Shown: piece by piece, positions 18,257-27,736 of the stretch
How positions within the stretch are numbered: position 1 is the stretch's first letter
Layout of the letters: the number at the start of each line of letters is the position of its first letter
From: Lentilactobacillus rapi DSM 19907 = JCM 15042
GTDB taxonomy: Bacteria > Bacillota > Bacilli > Lactobacillales > Lactobacillaceae
DNA length: 64,000 nt
Assembly: GCF_001436255.1 (NCBI RefSeq)
Contig: NZ_AZEI01000062.1
Location: 1 to 64,000, forward strand
Direction of reading: 5' to 3'
Notes under the pieces: generated by a model
Told to the model about the DNA's origin: nothing
Databases searched by the model: none
What the model saw: the letters and a program-made list of their open reading frames with translations, nothing else
Position numbers and translations under genes: made by a program

Positions 18257-19741
18257 CTAATCATCAATCGTTTCTAAAGCTTTCTTGGGCACCAGCCGTT
18301 TCAATGCGAGGTAAATAATGAATGCTGAACCAAAGCCAACAAACCATGAAACGTCTGAAATCCCAGATAATGCCGGAATAAATTGACCGCTAAGTGACAG
18401 CAGCAACGCCAGGATTGTGGCAACGTAGGCCTCCCGGTTGATTCCGTGATACAAAACATCCTTATTGTTGGTATCCAAATCCATATACAAATCGTCCAAG
18501 TCTTCGTGCCGTTTGTGAATGAAGAAGTAGTTGGCAATCATCACTCCGGCAACGGGTCCCAAAACTGCCCCGATTGAGTTTAGGAAAACGAAGATACTAT
18601 CTGAATTTTCCATCAACTTCCACGGCATGATCAAGAAACTAATCAGTGAAGCAATTAATACCCCACTCTTGTAATGAAGTCGCTTGGGGAACAGCGCCGT
18701 TAGCTGGTAACCTGCTGGAATGATATTTCCAGTGGCATTGGTTGAGATCGTTGTCAGTAAGAAGACGGCCATTGAAATAATGACGGCTGGAAAATTGTCC
18801 CATCGTTCGATGATATTTAACACATTCCATTCTTCAATGTGATAATGAATCGAACCGCCAATCAGAATCACCACACTGGAAAAGGCAAAGATTAAATATC
18901 CCAGTGATAATCCCAACGTTTGGCCCACCACTTGGGCGCGGGTAGATTTGGCATTTTGAGTAAAGTCAGAAACACTCGTCCCTGGCGCTGCCCAAACGGC
19001 TAATACTGAGTTGAAAATGATAAAGTAAACCAGAATTGGATTGACGTGAGCGGTCGCTGACAGCCGGTAGGAAAGAATCGGTCCCAAACCGCCGGCAGCT
19101 GAAATTGCCCAAATAGCCATGCCACCGAATACAACATAAATCAGTGGGCTTAAGATGGCGGTAAACTTGTTCAAAATGCCCCCGCCGCCAATTCCAACGA
19201 GTACGTTCAAAATCCAGAAAATGGTAAAGGAAATCAATCCTGGAATGCCAATCCCTAAAATTTTGACCGAACCACCAAGATGTAAGAACCCTGGCCAAAT
19301 TTTACCAATCATAATCAATAATGCAAGTGAACCGGTGTACGTCTGCAATCCAAACCAGGCGATAGCAGCGACGCATCCCCGCAGGAACCCTGGGAGTTTA
19401 GCACCAAAGTTTCCGTAGGCTGATCGGAGATGCATCGCAAACGGAATCCCGTACTTTGACCCCACAATCCCGTTCAGGGACATGAACGCTGATACGAAAA
19501 ATGCGCTTAGGAACAGGGCAATCATGACGTTCAGCGGTGACAATCCCAAGAATAGGAAGCCCCCGACCGCGGCATAGTTGGGAATATTATGAATGGATCC
19601 CATCCATAACGTGAAGTAATTCCCCGCTCCCATGTTGCGTTTATCTTTGGTCTTGGGAAGTAAATCATCATTATAACCGCGCTTTTTATACTCGGTTATT
19701 TGGTTTTCAGTTACTTCGAAATCGTCTCTTTTCACCTTCAA
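18257..19741 (-). CDS. NCS1-family allantoin permease
   Basis: The 494-aa protein is a 12-segment nucleobase:cation symporter-1. Typical NCS1 features are WMGSIHNIPNYAAVGGFLFL at the first membrane segment, SKYGIPFAMHLRSAYGNFGA, and TISTNATGNIIPAGYQLTAL. PucI of B. subtilis and the E. coli YbbW-type proteins are allantoin transporters of this family. Coupling to allantoinase makes allantoin the likely substrate, although hydantoin or another purine-related compound cannot be excluded. A perfect cre box lies about 180 nt upstream of the start codon, and a 14-bp palindrome about 120 nt upstream. Confidence 0.9.
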   Translation of the reverse strand: MKVKRDDFEVTENQITEYKKRGYNDDLLPKTKDKRNMGAGNYFTLWMGSIHNIPNYAAVGGFLFLGLSPLNVMIALFLSAFFVSAFMSLNGIVGSKYGIPFAMHLRSAYGNFGAKLPGFLRGCVAAIAWFGLQTYTGSLALLIMIGKIWPGFLHLGGSVKILGIGIPGLISFTIFWILNVLVGIGGGGILNKFTAILSPLIYVVFGGMAIWAISAAGGLGPILSYRLSATAHVNPILVYFIIFNSVLAVWAAPGTSVSDFTQNAKSTRAQVVGQTLGLSLGYLIFAFSSVVILIGGSIHYHIEEWNVLNIIERWDNFPAVIISMAVFLLTTISTNATGNIIPAGYQLTALFPKRLHYKSGVLIASLISFLIMPWKLMENSDSIFVFLNSIGAVLGPVAGVMIANYFFIHKRHEDLDDLYMDLDTNNKDVLYHGINREAYVATILALLLSLSGQFIPALSGISDVSWFVGFGSAFIIYLALKRLVPKKALETIDD

Positions 19742-19859
19742 AACCCCTTACATATAGCCAGTCGACCACCTTTGTTAAAGGAATCAGTTTAGATAAACAA
19801 CTTCCTCGGCAATTACTAGTTAAAAATAGATAGACCAATCTGCGCAGATCGTTGTTCTT

Positions 19860-19873
19860 GTTCATATATGAAC
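19860..19873. promoter_or_regulatory. 14-bp palindrome in the permease control region
   Basis: GTTCATATATGAAC is a perfect palindrome, 119 nt upstream of the permease start. It may be an operator; no regulator can be named. Confidence 0.4.
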
Positions 19874-19922
19874 TTGTGGAACTAGTACAAGCAAAATGAT
19901 TCTGTCATTTATCAATTATTAT

Positions 19923-19936
19923 TGTAAGCGTTTTCT
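19923..19936. promoter_or_regulatory. cre box between the permease gene and the hydrolase gene
   Basis: TGTAAGCGTTTTCT fits the cre consensus at all positions. It lies 182 nt upstream of the permease start and 113 nt upstream of the divergent hydrolase start, so it could act on either. Confidence 0.7.
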
Positions 19937-20048
19937 TTGTTGGCTGCATTGTTCAGATTGGACAATTTAATAATTTGGTTTGTCTCATAACATTTTTTAG
20001 ATTTGTTAGAATGACCAGTAAGAGATCCTTTGAAAGGTGGCATGCAAA

Positions 20049-20864
20049 GTGGAAATTCAGACGATTGAACTAGACCAATATGAAACGGCTTCAATTAAAG
20101 CAACGATCTATCACGGTACCGCCAACAATCAAAGCCCCATCTTATATCTCCATGGCGGTGGATTAATATTCGGCAACCGTAATGACTTACCTACCGACTA
20201 TATCGAAAAATTTGTCGCCGCCGGGCATCCCTTTGTGACCCTCGATTACCTGCTGGCACCGGAATCCAAGCTAGACGTAATCTTGACTGTCTTGAACCGA
20301 TCCATTAACCAGTTAAAAGCCCAATCGCTGATGAATGATGACTTGGTATTAATGGGCCGGTCGGCAGGGGCTTACCTAGCCTACCTCTTAATTCGCGATG
20401 GGCTGAAAGCCAATGCCTTAATTGATTTATACGGATACTCTCGACTGGATTATCCCGAATTCCACCTGCCGGCGCCCTACTACAATCAATTTCCAAAGGT
20501 CCTGCCAATGGCTGCCCAAGCTCAAGTGGGTGCCACCCCAATCTCAGCCGGGGAAATGAAGGATCGTTATCCAATTTATGTATCTGCCCGCCAATTTGGC
20601 ACTTGGATGAGCATGGTCCTGCCAACTCAGCAGACCATTCCAGCCTATTCCTTGACAGCTGAAGCGTTGAACCAACTGCCTAAGACCATCATGCTCCACA
20701 GCACCGATGATCCGGATGTGCCATTTACTGCGGCTCAAAACGCCGCGGCAATCATGACTGCGGCAACCTTAGTGCCGGTTCCAAGTCAAGAACATGACTT
20801 TGACCGGGAAGTGACGGCTAACAATCTAGCCTACTATGATCAGATCATTGACTTCATTTCTTAA
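20049..20864 (+). CDS. Alpha/beta hydrolase (HSL-like)
   Basis: This encodes 271 aa from a GTG at 20049, with AAAGGTGG about 8 nt upstream. An in-frame GTG at 20037 lies inside that ribosome site and is less likely. The oxyanion-hole motif LHGGGLIFGN (about 34-43) and the nucleophile elbow MGRSAGAYLAYLL place it in the hormone-sensitive-lipase-type esterases. A plausible acid is in HSTDDPDVPF and the histidine in PSQEHDFD near the C-terminus. It probably cleaves short-chain esters in the cytoplasm; the substrate is unknown. It is divergent from the permease but not an obvious part of ureide catabolism. The metal ATPase gene follows closely. Confidence 0.8.
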   Translation: MEIQTIELDQYETASIKATIYHGTANNQSPILYLHGGGLIFGNRNDLPTDYIEKFVAAGHPFVTLDYLLAPESKLDVILTVLNRSINQLKAQSLMNDDLVLMGRSAGAYLAYLLIRDGLKANALIDLYGYSRLDYPEFHLPAPYYNQFPKVLPMAAQAQVGATPISAGEMKDRYPIYVSARQFGTWMSMVLPTQQTIPAYSLTAEALNQLPKTIMLHSTDDPDVPFTAAQNAAAIMTAATLVPVPSQEHDFDREVTANNLAYYDQIIDFIS

Positions 20865-20920
20865 CACAATCGATTTCACAGCTGTTTCGACGACATTGCG
20901 TCTATCAATTGATGGTGATT

Positions 20921-22813
20921 ATGATGAGAATTACAGCTAAGCAGACTCAAAAGCGCCAAATTTTACAAAATATCTTCCACCAAAAGGGCCGCGTGACCGC
21001 CATTGTCGGCTCGGCTATTTTGACATTAACTGCAATTTTGATTTCAAATTTGCGGCTTTCCGTGCTGCTCTACTTAGTGGCTTACGGCATTGTTAGTTAT
21101 CCAATCATCCTTGAATCGGTTCGCAATATGTTTCACGGAGAATTCTTTGACGAAAACGTCTTAATGACAATTGCCACGATCGGTGCCTTGGTTCTCGGCG
21201 AATATCCTGAAGCCGTCGCGGTGATCTTGTTCTACGAAATTGGGGAGTTGTTTGAAGATGCTGCCATTAGTCAATCCCAACGGTCCATTTCATCATTAGT
21301 CAAGCTCAAAGCCCAAACGGCAAACGTAAAAGTCGCGGCTGGCATTCAACCGGTCAAGTTGGAAGCTGTCTCTCCCGGCCGCACCATCGTGGTCCGGCCA
21401 GGAGAACGAGTGCCATTGGACGGCAAACTTGCGAGTGAGACTGCAACCGTTGATATGTCGGCTTTGACCGGTGAATCCGTACCTAACGACCTAAACGTGA
21501 ACGATGAAATCTTGAGTGGAGCAATTAATCTATTCAATGCAATCGAGGTCCTGGTCACTAAGCCATACGAGGACTCCACGGTCGCTCGAATTTTAGATAT
21601 GGTTGAAAACGCCAGCAGCAAAAAGACGCCGACTGAAAAATTCATCAAACGATTTGCGAAGGTTTATACACCATTAGTTGTGCTGGCGGCCATTATCTTA
21701 GCAATCGTCCCACCCCTATTTTTTAATGAACCCCTCGTCACCTGGGTCAACCGTGCATTGGTCTTTTTAGTCATTAGCTGTCCGTGTGCGTTGGTTATTT
21801 CAGTGCCGCTCAGCTTCTTTGGCGGCATCGGGGCCGCTTCAAAGCAGGGGATTTTGGTTAAAGGCAGCAATTTCTTGGAAGTCCTTCATCGCCTAGATAC
21901 CGTTGTTTTCGATAAAACCGGCACCTTAACGGTTGGTCACTTTTCAATTGATCAAATCACGCCAGCACCCGAATTTACCCGCGATGACCTGCTGACTTAC
22001 GCCGCGATTGTCGAGCAGCATTCCACCCACCCCGTTGCGCAATCAATCGTTGCAGCTTATCATGGTGACCTCCAACAATATCCAGTAACGAATGTGGCTG
22101 AAAAGCCGGGTTTTGGGATCACAGCCACCGTTAACCACCAAAACGTGACGGTCGGCAACGCCAAAGCCCTCAAGCAGGTGGGCATCAAGCTAAAGAACGA
22201 CCAGCAGGTCACCACCGTATTTGTCGCAATTGATGGTCAATACGCCGGTTCAATTTCAGTTACCGATCAACCAAAGCCCGATTCCAAGCAGGCAATTAGC
22301 CAACTTAAACAACACGGCATCAAAAGAACGGTGATGTTGACCGGCGACAACCACCAAATTGCAGCCCAAATTGGCAAACAGCTTGGAATTGACGAAGTTC
22401 AAGCTGAGCTGCTCCCGGGAGATAAGGTTAAAGTTGTTGATTCATTGATACAAGACGCCCATCAGAACAAGCACTGTGTTGGCTTTGTTGGCGACGGGAT
22501 TAATGATTCACCCGTCTTAGCCCGGGCAGATGTCGGCATCGCCATGGGTGGCCTTGGCTCTGACGCCGCAATCGAAGCTTCTGACATCGTCATCATGACG
22601 GATCAACCCACCAAGATTGTCAAAGCGATCGATATTTCCAAGCGAACCAAAACCATTGTTTGGGAAAACATTATTTTTGCACTCATTGTTAAAGGCATTT
22701 GCTTAATTCTTGGAGCGTTGGGAATTGCCGGCATGTGGGAAGCCGTGTTCGCAGATGTTGGCGTCACATTACTGGCCGTGATGAACGCATTGCGACTCCA
22801 GACCCTCACCTAA
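20921..22813 (+). CDS. P1B-type heavy-metal ATPase (Zn/Cd/Pb export type)
   Basis: The protein of about 630 aa pumps heavy-metal ions across the membrane with ATP. The membrane motif is SCPCALVIS (CPC), characteristic of the CadA/ZntA group. The phosphorylation site DKTGTLTVGH, actuator motif ALTGESVP, MLTGDNHQIAAQIG and the hinge GDGINDSPVLARADVGIAMG are intact. No cysteine-rich metal-binding domain is present at the N-terminus, as in several Firmicutes homologues. The start is uncertain: in-frame ATG codons lie at 20912, 20921 and 20924, with a weak GGTG site favouring the later two. No ArsR-type regulator adjoins it. Confidence 0.88.
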   Translation: MMRITAKQTQKRQILQNIFHQKGRVTAIVGSAILTLTAILISNLRLSVLLYLVAYGIVSYPIILESVRNMFHGEFFDENVLMTIATIGALVLGEYPEAVAVILFYEIGELFEDAAISQSQRSISSLVKLKAQTANVKVAAGIQPVKLEAVSPGRTIVVRPGERVPLDGKLASETATVDMSALTGESVPNDLNVNDEILSGAINLFNAIEVLVTKPYEDSTVARILDMVENASSKKTPTEKFIKRFAKVYTPLVVLAAIILAIVPPLFFNEPLVTWVNRALVFLVISCPCALVISVPLSFFGGIGAASKQGILVKGSNFLEVLHRLDTVVFDKTGTLTVGHFSIDQITPAPEFTRDDLLTYAAIVEQHSTHPVAQSIVAAYHGDLQQYPVTNVAEKPGFGITATVNHQNVTVGNAKALKQVGIKLKNDQQVTTVFVAIDGQYAGSISVTDQPKPDSKQAISQLKQHGIKRTVMLTGDNHQIAAQIGKQLGIDEVQAELLPGDKVKVVDSLIQDAHQNKHCVGFVGDGINDSPVLARADVGIAMGGLGSDAAIEASDIVIMTDQPTKIVKAIDISKRTKTIVWENIIFALIVKGICLILGALGIAGMWEAVFADVGVTLLAVMNALRLQTLT

Positions 22814-22834
22814 TTTTTGATAAAAGATAAAAAA

Positions 22835-22902
22835 AGAAACCACAATGTGTTGTAATGGATCATTAACTTCTCAGCTAATGATGCGTTACCATTGTGGTTT
22901 CT
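22835..22902. terminator. Bidirectional terminator
   Basis: AGAAACCACAATG (22835-22847) pairs perfectly with CATTGTGGTTTCT (22890-22902), with an inner GTAATG...CGTTAC stem. A-run before and T-rich sequence after it serve both the ATPase gene and the convergent gapN-like gene. Confidence 0.8.
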
Positions 22903-22952
22903 CTTTGTGTTTCACATGAAACATCAATCTATCTCTATGTGGAATTCTTTGG

Positions 22953-24407
22953 TTATGGTTTTAAATTAATAACGGTTAATTTCTCTCGTGACATTGAAAG
23001 AATACTGTTGTGGACACCCTGGGTCCCCATTCCTGAGGCTTTAACACCTAAGAATGGGAAGTTATCAGGTCCCCGTTGTGGCCGACCATTAACTTGGACG
23101 GTCCCAACTTCAACGGCCCCAGCAATTTCAAGCGCTTTGTCAATATCTTGGGTGAAGACGCTGGCCTGCAAACCAAAATTTGATTTGTTGGCAATTTCAA
23201 CCGCTTGATCAACTGAGTGAACTCGGATAACTGGTAATACTGGGCCAAATGGTTCAATCCAGGCAATATCCATGTCCTCGGTCACATTGTCCAGCAACGT
23301 TGGTTGAAGTAAATTGCCATCCCGTTTGTTACCACTGACTAAAGTGGCCCCTTTATCCAAGGCATCATCAATCAATCCCTGAACAAAGTCAGCAGCCTTA
23401 TCATCAATCAATGGGACGATCGCACTGTCGTTAACTGGTGAGCCAACTGACAGGTTTTCGACCTTTTATTTTAACTTGGCAACAAGTTCATCAGCAACTT
23501 TGTCGTCAACCAGCACCCGTTTAACAGCGGTACAACGTTGACCTGAATATGAATAAGCACCTTTGACAATGTTATCAGCCGTCTTATCCAAATCCGCATC
23601 GTCGCACACGATTGCTGGATCCTTACCACCTAATTCAAGGACCAACGGAATCATAATTGATTTCTGTGACAAATGCTTACCGGTTTGGGTACTGCCGGTA
23701 AAACTAATCATATTAATGCCTGGATGTTCGGTTAAATAATCACCGATTTCAGAGCCATGACCCGTTATCAAGCTTAAAATGCCCTTAGGAAAACCAGCCC
23801 GATCCAATGCCTGAATCATCTTAATGCCAGTAATGGAACCCTGAGTTGCCGGCTTGAAAATAACGGCGTTACCAGCCATTAAAGCAGGCGCAATTTTAGA
23901 CGCTGCTAAATTAACGGGGTAATTGAATGGTGAAATTGCAAGCACAACTCCAAGTGGTACTCGTTCAATGATTCCTAATTTATTTTTGGAACCGCCGGGA
24001 AAGCCGTCGCCACGAACACTTTGGCCATGCATATGCAATGCTTCTTGAACGGTGTAACGAACTAAATCAATAGTCCGTTGAACTTCACCTTCAGCACTCT
24101 TGAAATTTTTACCAACTTCATTCATTAATGAAGTTGCAATATCGTCCTTTGCTTCTTCGAGTTCATCCGCCCAACGGTTGAGATACTGACCGCGGTCGCC
24201 GAGTGAGAGCTTAGCCCATGAACGTTGGGCTTCTTTAGCTGCTTGAATACTCTCATCAACTTCTGGCTGAGTGACGGCCTGCACGTTGCCGATCACCTCA
24301 TGTTTCCAAGGTGACTTAATCGCAATTGTTTTTTGAGAATTACTCTCTCGCCATTCTCCTGTGAGGTAAGCTGGATAAGTTTTAACTTCATTTTTTACGC
24401 TATCCAA
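22953..24407 (-). pseudogene. gapN: gapN-like non-phosphorylating aldehyde dehydrogenase, interrupted by an in-frame TAA
   Basis: Translation from a TTG at 24407 (GGAGAGGAG 7 nt upstream) to 22953 gives a full-length aldehyde dehydrogenase of about 484 codons with a single TAA at 23466-23468, after residues ELVAKLK. The frame is unchanged on both sides, so this is a nonsense change, not a frameshift. The catalytic SGQRCTAVKRV, ELGGKDPAIV, FSPFNYPVN-like ISPFNYPVNLAASKI and the end NFPFLGVKASGMGTQGV match NADP-dependent glyceraldehyde-3-phosphate dehydrogenases such as streptococcal GapN, which oxidise glyceraldehyde-3-phosphate to 3-phosphoglycerate. Streptococcal GapN has a charged residue at the stop position (…KIRE-K-V…). 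Without the last third the enzyme should be inactive. Alternatives: sequencing error, or readthrough, for which I see no signal. Confidence 0.85.
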
Positions 24408-24924
24408 ATCAATTCTCCTCTCCGTCATTCAATATTGATGACATCAAAATCCGCCTTCATGCTTCTTAATTATGAAAGTGAATTATGTTCATTAAAATAG
24501 ATTTTACAATATTTTTTCATTAACTTCCAATAGTTTTCACATTTATTTCAAGTGATATCGGTTACAATGTTGCTGCTATGGGGATCATTAATTTTCGTAA
24601 AGCCTTGATTGATATCGGATCGTGACAAGTGACTGATATATCAATTTAGATAGGCCTGGTGAATCCAAATGATGATTTTTACTTTATTTTACTTATTTTT
24701 ATGAAAACTCCCTTCTGATTAATTTCACGTTCTTTCATTGTTTGAAAACTCGTTTTGATTTTGATCTTGAAGTCGAATCGATGCTTCCGAGAAACGATTA
24801 GCCTGTTATGACCATTTGTGGCGTAATTAAAAAGGCTCAGGCAAATTGATTTTTACCTGAGCCAGTTATATTGGAATTAACACTATTCAATCAGCACTTC
24901 AATACGAGGGCATTGGGTTGCCGC
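24408..24924. other. Non-coding region between the gapN-like gene and the APC permease
   Basis: About 500 bp without a convincing gene. It holds the presumed promoter of the gapN-like gene, two copies of TGATATCGG about 60 bp apart (near 24553 and 24613) that could be regulator sites, and the terminator of the permease gene at 24829-24863. Confidence 0.5.
24829..24863 (-). terminator. Terminator of the APC permease gene
   Basis: On the minus strand GGCTCAGG pairs with CCTGAGCC (24834-24841 and 24856-24863), followed by TTTTTAATTA. Confidence 0.8.
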
Positions 24925-26352
24925 TCACGATTTTCGATCATCAACCTTCTCATCAATAATCGACTCAAAGCGCTTTCCCAAAAAGTCGCTCGACACGGTC
25001 TTATCCTTGCGCTTGATCAGGTAGCTGGCCAAGCCAAAGACCACCCAGATCGCGAGGATCACGTATTCAGCCGGCCAAACCAATGAAACTGGCGTCCCAG
25101 GAACCAGCGTCAATAAGGCCACTCCCAGCGCGACGACCCCACCAATTGTTGGTGCCACTAAATGCTGATTGCGAAAGCCGCCCTTTAATTTCGGGTATTT
25201 TCGGCGAATCTTGAGCAAACAAAAGGTACTGAATGACCAAGCCAGCGCAATTAGGAAGCCGCCCATATCAAGGAAATAAACCAGGGCACCTTTACCTAAC
25301 CAGCCGACACCCAAAACCAATGCCAGCACTAACCACAAAGCATTTGTCGGGGTTCCGTACTTTGGATGAACCTTAGCAAATGCCTTGGGGAGGATATTCC
25401 CCCGAGCCAAAGAGAAAATCAATCTTGGCGCCGCTGCAAATAACGACAAGAAGCTGGTCGCCAATCCCAAGAATGAAATCATGTAGGCAAAGATGCTCAG
25501 GATTGGAAAGCCAGCCGCTTTGAATGCGTCAATGGTGCCCATTTGCATATTGGCCGTCTTTTCCCACGGGTAGACCCACGCCGAAGAAAGGAGCACCGAA
25601 CAGTAATAGATCGCCGCAATCACGATTGATAAAACGACCACTAAACCGATCCGTCTGCGGGGAATGTTTGTCTCCTCAGCCATCACGGCGACCGACTCCC
25701 AGCCGGTTAGAAAGGTCATCGCCGGTAAAATAAATCGGAATACCGAAGACACTTTATTCTGCCCATTTGAAAATGCGGGCATGAAATTGCTGACACTCCC
25801 GCGGACAAAGCCCACGACAACCAGCGATAAACCCAACACCACCAACAATAGGAACAAAATAATTTGCACGTGTCCGGTCAATCGAGCCCCCAAATAATTG
25901 ACCAGGAAAATGAGCAGCGTAAAGCCAACCCCAATCGCCAGTTCAGTTAAATGCACCCGCACACCGGCAAATGTATAATAGGGTCCCACTGCAATTTGCG
26001 GGAAAATCGTTGAAATCAGTAAACTGGACGCTGTCACAAAGAACGCCAAGATGCTCAGGTATGCCCCAAGGAGCGCCCAGCCGGCAAACAACGCTCCTTT
26101 CTTACCAAAGGCTGCATACCCATACACCACTTCACCGCCGGAACGGGAAAAGATGGTCGACAATTCGGCAAACGAAAGTGATACCAATACGGCCAAAGCA
26201 GACGCAACCAGTAAGCCAAAGATTTCACCACCAGCACCGTAAACTTTGAAAAATTGGCTGTTGGTGTAGATCCAGCTACTCCCAATAACCCCGCCGGCAC
26301 CAAGTGATACCAAACCAAAAAAACTAATATTGCGTTTCAAAGATCCATCCAT
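24925..26352 (-). CDS. APC-family amino acid permease
   Basis: The 475-aa protein has 12 hydrophobic segments and the APC motif GLVSLGAGGVIGSSWIYTN near the N-terminus, FAELSTIFSRSGGEVVYGYA in segment 3 and WESVAVMAEETNIPRRRIG in the middle. APC members import amino acids or exchange them with amines; the substrate cannot be predicted. The ATG at 26352 is chosen because GGAGG lies 8 nt upstream; the frame extends eight codons further without a ribosome site. The C-terminus (YLIKRKDKTVSSDFLGKRFE) is basic and cytoplasmic. It is monocistronic, with its own terminator. Confidence 0.87.
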   Translation of the reverse strand: MDGSLKRNISFFGLVSLGAGGVIGSSWIYTNSQFFKVYGAGGEIFGLLVASALAVLVSLSFAELSTIFSRSGGEVVYGYAAFGKKGALFAGWALLGAYLSILAFFVTASSLLISTIFPQIAVGPYYTFAGVRVHLTELAIGVGFTLLIFLVNYLGARLTGHVQIILFLLLVVLGLSLVVVGFVRGSVSNFMPAFSNGQNKVSSVFRFILPAMTFLTGWESVAVMAEETNIPRRRIGLVVVLSIVIAAIYYCSVLLSSAWVYPWEKTANMQMGTIDAFKAAGFPILSIFAYMISFLGLATSFLSLFAAAPRLIFSLARGNILPKAFAKVHPKYGTPTNALWLVLALVLGVGWLGKGALVYFLDMGGFLIALAWSFSTFCLLKIRRKYPKLKGGFRNQHLVAPTIGGVVALGVALLTLVPGTPVSLVWPAEYVILAIWVVFGLASYLIKRKDKTVSSDFLGKRFESIIDEKVDDRKS

Positions 26353-26687
26353 GAATGAGTCCTCCATCATGACCAATAAATTGCGAATAAATGTTGCACC
26401 GCTATTTTAACAGAGGATTGCCAGCTATAAAAGCGGTAACACTGGGAATCAGTCGATATACTAGTATGGAAGCCGAGCGACCGTTGCTCACAAAATCGGT
26501 CACCACATCCACGATCGCGTGACCAAGCACCCAGTTAACGCAAACATCTATTAATGTCGATACCAACAACAGGCGCGACCTAACTCGGGAAGGCTTCCCT
26601 TCTCGGATTTGGTCGTGCCTGTTCTTGAATATATTGTGAAAACAGCAATAGTTTGGATATATTTGGTCGCCACTAGCTAGCCAAGTG
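26353..26687. other. Non-coding region with a large hairpin
   Basis: No convincing gene. A strong hairpin lies at about 26568-26622: AACAGGCGCGACC pairs with GGTCGTGCCTGTT, with an inner CGGGAAG/CTTCTCG-type stem. It resembles the nested palindromes described below in plan but not in sequence. A minus-strand open frame at 26402-26713 was judged spurious. Confidence 0.45.
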
Positions 26688-26794
26688 GTGCTCCGCAAAG
26701 CAGAAGCCGACAACCAAGAATCCTCAAAACCAGGATTTCTGTTGGCGGAGACTTAGGTGCTGGCTTCTATTTAAGCGCTTTGCTAGGCACGCTC
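26688..26794 (+). repeat. Family A structured repeat, copy 2 (diverged)
   Basis: The stem AGAAGCC/GGCTTCT replaces AGAAGTC/GACTTCT of other copies, with pairing kept. GCAAAGC pairs with GCGCTTTGC. The copy ends inside the last codons and stop of the minus-strand gene at 26783. Confidence 0.7.
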
Positions 26795-27025
26795 ATCCTC
26801 AAAGTTATCATTATGTAACGACACATTTGGCCGCCACTTCTTGCCAATCTGTTCCCACTGAAAATTTGAGCTGACCTTAATCTGCTTGTTCTTCTTATCC
26901 ACTTCGGTAATCAAAATCAAGCGATGGTCGAATTCACTTCTGGTCCGTTGAATATCTGGCGTATCCAGTAATATTTTGGTGTTCTTGCGAGTGAATCCCC
27001 CAAGATCAATCAAATCGTAATCCAT
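26783..27025 (-). CDS. Small hypothetical protein, 80 aa
   Basis: I do not recognise the family. GGAGGGG lies 7 nt before the ATG, a strong ribosome site. The sequence is hydrophilic and begins MDYDLIDLGGFTRKN; the middle (HRLILITEVDKKNKQIKVSS) looks like two beta strands, and it ends SLHNDNFEDERA. The last four codons and the TAG stop lie inside a family A repeat, so the original C-terminus may have been replaced by repeat sequence. No neighbour gives a hint of function. Confidence 0.6.
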   Translation of the reverse strand: MDYDLIDLGGFTRKNTKILLDTPDIQRTRSEFDHRLILITEVDKKNKQIKVSSNFQWEQIGKKWRPNVSLHNDNFEDERA

Positions 27026-27736
27026 AAAATCCCCTCCAAAAAAGTGTGAGCATCGCTAAGGAGCCAAAAGCGGGCTAAAAGTGTCCCGAATCACAAATCC
27101 CGATTTTGGAGATTGATGATTGGGCCACTTATGCTCAGTTCCTGCTTAACGAAGCTGGCCTTAAATATACTTTCATTATAAGCAAAGCGGCCTGTTAAGC
27201 CCAAATTTGAAAAGTGTTTCGTTCTAGGCCAAAATCCTTATAGTAATTATTACTTGTTATTAAGGGATGTATGTTAGAATACAATCACGGTTATAGCCTC
27301 TAGTCCGCTTCATATCAAGGTATTTGGGACATTTTATCAATTCAATGATCATCACAATTGCGATTAATTGAACCGAATCGGAATCGTTTACTTCATTTTT
27401 CCAAATTGATACTAAAAAATGTCCAAAAATATTATTCCTAATCTTTCTTTCAAAACCCAAAAAGTCTGGAAACGCCTTTAACAATGTTGTTTTGTAAAAA
27501 ATGCTCAACCGCTTATATATCAAGGGATGAATCCATTCCTGTAAGGTCTAGAACTAATTTGACCTACCTTATTAATTAGATGATAATTTAGTTGCTAGGG
27601 TTTATGATTACAAAGATTTGTGATTACCCCTTTGTATCATTTCATTGTGAAATCTCACGCATTTCACAAACTCAATTGACAGGAACAGGGGTGGGTTGTT
27701 ACGGACTACACATTATTCTTCGAAAAAAATGATCAG
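27026..27736. other. Long non-coding region upstream of the Mga-like regulator
   Basis: About 700 bp without a supported gene. 27047-27165 resembles a badly decayed reverse-orientation family A repeat (GTGAGC, AAATCCCGATTTTGG, CACTTATGCTC). 27645-27669 is an inverted repeat, and TTGACA stands at 27676-27681. The minus-strand open frame at 27260-27523 has no ribosome site and no family resemblance. Confidence 0.45.
27645..27669. promoter_or_regulatory. Inverted repeat upstream of the Mga-like regulator gene
   Basis: TTGTGAAAT (27645-27653) and ATTTCACAA (27661-27669) form a perfect 9-bp inverted repeat with a 7-nt centre, directly upstream of a TTGACA -35-like box. It may be an operator for autoregulation. 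Confidence 0.5.

Noticed and set aside
24408-24924. Search for a small gene or tRNA in the gapN-APC gap
   Set aside because: No open frame with a ribosome site and no cloverleaf found; only promoter-like and terminator sequences.
26402-26713. Minus-strand open frame of 103 codons
   Set aside because: It runs through a hairpin and the start of a repeat, lacks a ribosome site and shows no family features.
27047-27165. Further family A repeat in reverse orientation
   Set aside because: Ends and centre resemble the family, but stems are too damaged to count it as a copy; noted only as a possible relic.
27260-27523. Minus-strand open frame of 87 codons
   Set aside because: AT-rich, no ribosome site, no recognisable motif; probably chance.
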